Of a stretch of DNA of 13,319 nucleotides, positions 8,477 to 13,319 are shown in pieces. This DNA is from Willaertia magna (Eukaryota; Heterolobosea; Eutetramitea; Acrasida; Naegleriidae), in the NCBI GenBank assembly GCA_902984215.1, contig CADWAF010002749.1, positions 1 through 13,319 on the forward strand. The letters run 5' to 3'. The notes under the pieces are model-generated. The model worked only from the letters and a program-made list of their open reading frames with translations. It was not told where the DNA came from and ran no database searches. Both the position numbers and the translations under genes were made by a program. The number at the start of each line of letters is the position of its first letter. Within the stretch, counting starts at the first letter, position 1.

Positions 8477-10146
8477 ATGCAAAGATTGAATAACGAAATT
8501 ATTGAGCTCAAAGAAGAATTGAAGAGGAGGAACGAGGAAGTAAATAGATTAGAAATCCAAATGTCCAAGCTACAATTCCTTATTAAAAGGTTTTTGAGTA
8601 AGGATAGCGTCAAGTTACAAAAGAGTGGAGGAATTGAAAGTAGAATAATTATTAGTCTAACTTGTGAAAATAATGAAAATAAAGAATATACAACCAATAG
8701 AAATGTTTTTAAATCACATGATGATAATAAGAGGAATAAAGAAGACAACATAATCCATAAAACTTAAATGATGGGAAAAAACCATAACGGTAATAAATTC
8801 AAAAATTCACAGTTTACAAAAGATCCCAAACAGATAGTCAACAAAAAAAATCACCAAAACAATTACCGCCAACAAAAAACCGTTAAAAAATATAGAATCA
8901 AAAATAACGACAAACACACTAACTTAAAGAATAACGGAAAAAAAAATATTAACAGTAACAACAACTACAATATTTTCCAAACCAATAATACAAATAATAT
9001 TCAACCCAAATTACCTAGCCAAAGAAATATAACTACTATGTCTAATAATAACAACAAAAGAAATAGAGACCAAGCTAGTGTTGATGTGGAAAAAAATTTA
9101 AGCAAAAAAATTAAAAAGGTTAATCGTAATTACTCATTTGGAATCATCATAGTTACTTCTGAAACAATTACAAAAAGAGATGAATTCCACACATTAATTG
9201 TTGATAATACCCCAGGAAGCAAAATTACTGATATATATATACCTCAACCAAAGCCAAACCTCATCCAAATCTTGGCACTAAATAAAAATGATAGAAAATT
9301 CATTATGACACATTTAAACAAACTAGAAATTAAGAGCAAAGCTAAAATCTAATACTTTGTATCAAAATTGAACTTTGTTAGCAGTGCAAAAAATATGATG
9401 TATCAAGCAAATAATCTTGATGACATTAAAGTCTAAATTAGATTGTTGTTAGGAAAAATTTATAAATCTAATAACCATGGCATTCAATGTATGAATTTAT
9501 CTAATAACTTTAAGTCTAGAATATTTAAATTGAGAGTATTATATGTTCCAAATGAATTGACCAGTCCACTTACTAATGCTGGATTTAAATAGTATAAAAC
9601 TCTATCAACCTTGGCTAATGAATTTAATAATGTATGCCAAATAACTTTTACTAGTTCTTATACAGAACAAGGAATTAGAGAGATTATAAATCATATCATG
9701 GATAAAGCAAAAATTAACATTATTCAGCAAAAACTTACAATTGACCAAATTGATTCATCATACTTTACACATGTCAAAGCAATGAAGAAACAAACAGATT
9801 AATTAATATACTACATAATTGCAAAGATGATTTCAACCCCAATTCCAAGATGCAAACCAAGAAATTCAAACACTTAGGCGCTGAATTTTTAATTAAAGCT
9901 AATAATCTAGCTAACAAAACTACTCAAATTGGACACAACTTTAACTTTTCAAATATTTCACATGAACAACTTGAAGCCAAATTATCCTCACTTGAGAAAG
10001 AAATTACAACAGTTAAGGGCAAAATCAATGAACTTGCTATTAGAATTGGTATAGTTGAAGCAAGCATATCTATGCTTATCAATATGTTTGCAAACCATTT
10101 TAGTTGTAATCCGAATGATTACAACGATGAAAGTATGGATTAATGA
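8477..10146 (+). CDS. LINE-B ORF1: coiled-coil, Lys/Asn-rich nucleic-acid-binding-type protein (one frame change)
   Basis: Starts at ATG 8477, the first ATG after an in-frame TGA at 8456. Residues 1-45 form a strong amphipathic coiled coil (NNEIIELKEELKRRNEEV). A basic, Asn/Lys-rich low-complexity stretch follows to about residue 200, then a mixed globular region. TAA at 8765, 9350 and 9434 and TAG at 9590 are in frame and read as Gln. At about 9785-9800 the coding frame moves by one base: the first frame hits TAA 9800-9802, while the next frame begins with NRLINILHNCKDDF. One extra A in the AAGAAACAAACA stretch would join them. The C-terminus has a second coiled coil (LEAKLSSLEKEITTVKGKI) and ends with TAA (Gln) then TGA at 10144-10146. 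About 556 residues when joined. No zinc knuckle or clear RRM was seen. Its role as RNA-coating partner of ORF2 is inferred from position and composition. Confidence 0.65.
10143..10146 (+). promoter_or_regulatory. ATGA stop-start overlap joining LINE-B ORF1 and ORF2
   Basis: The junction reads TAATGA at 10141-10146. ATG 10143-10145 begins ORF2, and TGA 10144-10146 is in frame with ORF1. If TAA still terminates, the same site is TAATG, the exact stop-start word shown to couple the two ORFs of the insect LINE SART1. Either reading gives overlap suited to reinitiation. Confidence 0.55.
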
Positions 10147-13100
10147 TTAAGATTGGATGTTATAACTGCAATGGTCTTATTCTCACAGACCCTAAAAGGG
10201 ACTCACATCGATTAGAAAATATACTTAGACTAATGGACACCAATAATCTAGACTTACTCTTCGTTACCGACATACATATTTTTTCAAATGAGCTCAATAA
10301 AATTAAAACCACCTTGAAAACCTCGCAGTCTTTTAGAAAATATTCCTTTCTTAATACTGATCCTAATACCATCTTTGCTGGTACCTCAATCTTCACAAAA
10401 GGAATTTCTAACATCAAAAAACAATGTGTAAACCTACAACCAATACCAGGACGTCTCCAACATTTAATTATCAACATTAAGGGATGGAAATTAAATGTTT
10501 TAAATCTTTACAACCCATTTGGAAAACACATGACTCCAATAGAACATGAAATTTACAATAAGACTAGAGATATCTTAATCAAGTGCATAAATAAACCCAT
10601 TATAATTGGTGGTGACTTCAACTGTGACTTAATCACAGAAGACAAGAACAAGGCAAAAACCTGGAAAGAATTATTTAATAAATTCAACATAAATGTTGGA
10701 AATTACAACAACTACTCGTATATTAGAAAACAAAGTAATGACATCATTAAAACTAAAATTGACCATCTAGCATTTTCACACCATTTCCAAATTATCAAAG
10801 AAATTCCACTCATTCCAGTAAGCAATAATGACCACTATTCCATAGGTTTCAAAATTAAAATTAAAGATAACAAAAGCTGGAAATTATTTAAAGTAACAAA
10901 ACTAAAAGACTTACCAACTAAACTAATTCTTGAGGAACTTTTTAAAAAGAACAACGAGAATATTAATGAATTCTTATCTGACATCACTAATTATATTAAG
11001 TTAAAAAGTAAAAAACAATATATCTTTCAAAAAAATTCATTCAACGAAAACAAACAATATACTCAAATAAAGAAACAAATTACCAACCTTAGGAATCAAC
11101 TAAGTTAAGTCACAAACACAAGTGTTTTGAAAAACACTTTTGACAAAATATACAACTTTAATAACAAACTCAAGGAAAAGACAAAAGAATTGAACAAGGA
11201 AAGGAAAAAAAGAATGCTAACTAATTTTAATAATAGGAAAAGAGAAACAATGTTTAAATATGACAATTTCCTCAGTAACCAATACATTAATTGGAACAAC
11301 CAAAATAGTGAAATAAGTTCAAACAACATAATTAGATTTTTCCAAGATAAATTTACAGCAAATAATGATGAAATAACTTTAAAACTACCTAAATCAACAA
11401 TAACCAAAGGACCAACATGGAACGAAATCATAAAAGAAGATATCATGGATTATTTAAAAAGAATAAAATCCAAATCGACTGAAGTTGACTTTATCTCACT
11501 TGATATATTTAAAAAATTTAGTAATAAAATTCTTTCCAAACTAGCCAACTACTATAATGAATGTATTAATGAAAAAAAACTGAATAATAGCTACAAACAA
11601 GGATGGATTAAACTAATACCTAAAAAACCTTTACTTAGCAGATTAAAAGATTTAAGACTGATTGCAATTATGAATCTTAAGTATAGAATATTGTTCAACA
11701 TTATTGCTTATAAATTAAAAACTTGAGCTCAAAACAATCTAAATACTAGACAACAAGCGTTCATTCCCAATAGAGAAGTAATGAATCAGGTCTACATTTT
11801 AAAAGGAATTATTAGAATTAACAGTAAAAACTTAACAATAATTAACTTGAACATAAAAAAAGCTTATGATTACATAAATTATAAAGTAATCCAAATTAGC
11901 TTAAATCACTATAAATTCTCAAACATCTTAATCAAATTCATAATAGAGGCATACAAAGAACATAAACTACAACTGAAAATAGATAATTTCCTTGTTGGAA
12001 ACATAACGAAAACAAGAGGCATCCCTCAAGGATGCCCATTAGCTCCATTAATCTATGACTGTATAACCCAGCTGATCATAGACAAGGCAATTGAAAAATG
12101 GGAAATATCAATCGACCCTTGCAAAACCAACCCTGACACAGTTGGATTATTAAACTTTGCTGATAATTTATATTTACTCGGCCAGAATTCTAGACGTACA
12201 AATCGTAGACTGAATGATATTGTTAGATAGATGAAAAAAATAAAACTTAACATAAACCCGATAAAATCCAAAGCCCTTATTTTCAATGAGAAGAAAGAAA
12301 TCATCAAACCGAAAATAAGAGATAAAGAAATACCAATTGTAGAAGATGAAAGAGTCTTAGGCAATTATTTTAAGGAAGGCAAACTATTAAAACTGGACAT
12401 CGCTAGCAGAAAAGCCAGAATCAAAGAAAGTATGAAATATATCCCTAGTGGATTAATGGACACTAAGAATTATAAATGAATAATGCAAACAAAATATATA
12501 TCCAATTTCATCCACCTCAGTAGAGAGAACGTTATATCAGAAAGTATTTGTAGAGATATAGATACAAACATTAGAAGCGAACTAAGGAAGAAACTTAATC
12601 TAGCATTAAATACTCCTAATAGTAGCTTTCACGCCAAACACAAAGATAAAGGACTTGAAATTAAACAACTAAACACCCAAACGAACCTACTAACAATTAT
12701 CACCATGCGAAACAAGTACTATAGTAAATTTAGATTAGTAAACTTAATGACTGCTAGAAGCCTTAAGGATGCTATGCATACTAAAAAGATTAGAAACCTT
12801 GATTTGTTTGAAAACTATTGAAATATAGTACACTCCTACAGATTAAAACGAGCACCAAAATCAAATAAGGAATTTAAACATCACCAAATACACAACAGAA
12901 GGAGAAATATTACAATTTACACTGATGGATCAAAAACTGCTGATAACACAGGCTATGCCTTTATGATTAACTCCAATAATGGTACCTCAAAACATAAATA
13001 CAAGATTGACAATTACTACTCCAACAATGTAGCAGAATTATGCAGTATAATTCATGCTATCAAAACAGTTCCTACCAACAGTAAAATAGTTATCCACACA

Positions 13101-13319
13101 GATAGTGAAATAGCCCTCAAAATATTCACTAATAATGATTATATTGGTGATTTTTCAAGCTTCAAGAAAGAATTTGAAAAAACCAAAAGTAACAACAATC
13201 TCACAATACAAATTAATAAGGTCAAAGCCCATAGTAATAATATCTTTAATAATACCGTAGATAATTGGGCAAAAGAGTCTAAAACGAATGAGGACTACTT
13301 TGATATAAAGGAATTATTC
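10143..13319 (+). CDS. LINE-B ORF2: APE endonuclease / reverse transcriptase / RNase H polyprotein (3' partial, non-consensus RT active site)
   Basis: Nicks the target and copies element RNA; RNase H would remove the RNA strand. Endonuclease (residues 1-240): YNCNGL (Asn 8), VTDIH at 41-45 where the family has ETH, LYNP 122-125, GGDFN 156-160, IDHLAF 206-211, SNNDHY 227-232. Reverse transcriptase: RLIAIMNLKYRIL, QQAFIPNR, motif A INLNIKKAYD (Asn 570 where Asp is catalytic), motif B GIPQGCPLAP (626 on), motif C FADN (Asp 674, Asn 675, normally FADD). RNase H has all four acidic positions: YTDGS Asp 928, AEL Glu 965, HTDSE Asp 987, VDNWAKE Asp 1040. In-frame codons to be read through: TAA 11106, TGA 11724, TAG 12228, TGA 12477, TGA 12819. 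No frameshift occurs anywhere. The two Asp-to-Asn changes predict a dead polymerase. Continues past the window end. Confidence 0.85.

Larger units (their letters stand above)
8477..13319 (+). mobile_element. LINE-B: non-LTR retrotransposon with APE endonuclease, reverse transcriptase and RNase H (3' end outside window)
   Basis: Two ORFs in the classic LINE order, joined by an ATGA overlap. ORF2 stays in one frame for all 1,059 codons visible. The RNase H after the reverse transcriptase places it with RNase H-bearing LINE groups (I-like, broadly); the clade is not determined. The element is truncated by the window edge, so its tail and any target-site duplication cannot be seen. Codon choice favours A/T but has no other oddity apart from the in-frame TAA/TAG/TGA. 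Confidence 0.8.

Noticed and set aside
8401..8751. Extension of LINE-A ORF1 upstream to a non-ATG start at 8751
   Set aside because: Most of it is antisense to the strong coiled coil of LINE-B ORF1 and it lacks an ATG; the Met at 8400 is preferred.
11724..12821. Euplotes-type code (TGA=Cys, TAA/TAG stop or frameshift site)
   Set aside because: TAA/TAG clearly behave as Gln in several places, and the TGA at 11724 sits where Trp, not Cys, is typical.
10143..13319. Reading LINE-B ORF2 as an ordinary pseudogene under the standard code
   Set aside because: Five stops with no indel in 3.2 kb is unusual for decay, and TAR=Gln is supported independently by gene 1 and by LINE-A motif B. Decay remains possible for the TGA codons only.
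1..13319. tRNA, rRNA, CRISPR array, long terminal repeats
   Set aside because: No cloverleaf, rRNA-like block, spaced identical repeats or paired LTRs were seen by eye.

Overview
The window looks like nuclear DNA of a ciliate with a strongly altered genetic code. It is very AT-rich. Under the standard code almost every recognisable protein is cut by in-frame TAA or TAG. Read as glutamine, these codons fall inside Gln-rich tracts of a gene at 56-1475 and on the invariant Gln of a reverse transcriptase motif at 5525-5527. TGA looks like the real stop (it ends ORF1 of both retrotransposons), yet three TGAs interrupt a retrotransposon ORF2 whose frame otherwise never shifts, one of them where Trp is common. 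TAR=Gln with TGA as stop and sometimes Trp matches the known karyorelict code (for example Loxodes) or, if all three codons are dual, the Condylostoma code. The taxon is inferred from the code only.

Layout. (1) 1-1475: A/T-only flank, then a minus-strand gene for a Gln-rich protein with a CCHC zinc knuckle and an acidic tail, carrying one frame change. (2) 1536-2413: a decayed plus-strand Tc1/mariner-type (DDE_3) transposase in three successive frames, divergent from gene 1 with about 60 bp between the starts. (3) 2414-3795: no gene I can defend. It holds a short Asn/Thr-coding-like repeat and an A11 run (minus strand) that may be a retrotransposon tail. (4) 3796-8400, minus strand: LINE-A, a non-LTR retrotransposon with ORF1 and an ORF2 (APE endonuclease, reverse transcriptase, Cys-rich segment) that carries three frame changes. 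(5) 8477-13319, plus strand: LINE-B, a different non-LTR family, with ORF1 (one frame change) and ORF2 (APE endonuclease, reverse transcriptase, RNase H) running off the window end.

The two LINEs are head to head, with only 76 bp between their ORF1 start codons. Once TAR is read as Gln, both show the same ORF1/ORF2 junction, a 4-base ATGA in which the TGA stop of ORF1 overlaps the ATG of ORF2. This suggests translation of ORF2 by termination-reinitiation. LINE-B reverse transcriptase has Asn in place of two conserved active-site Asp residues, so this copy is probably dead. LINE-A keeps its catalytic Asp residues but has indels. No tRNA, rRNA or CRISPR array was recognised.
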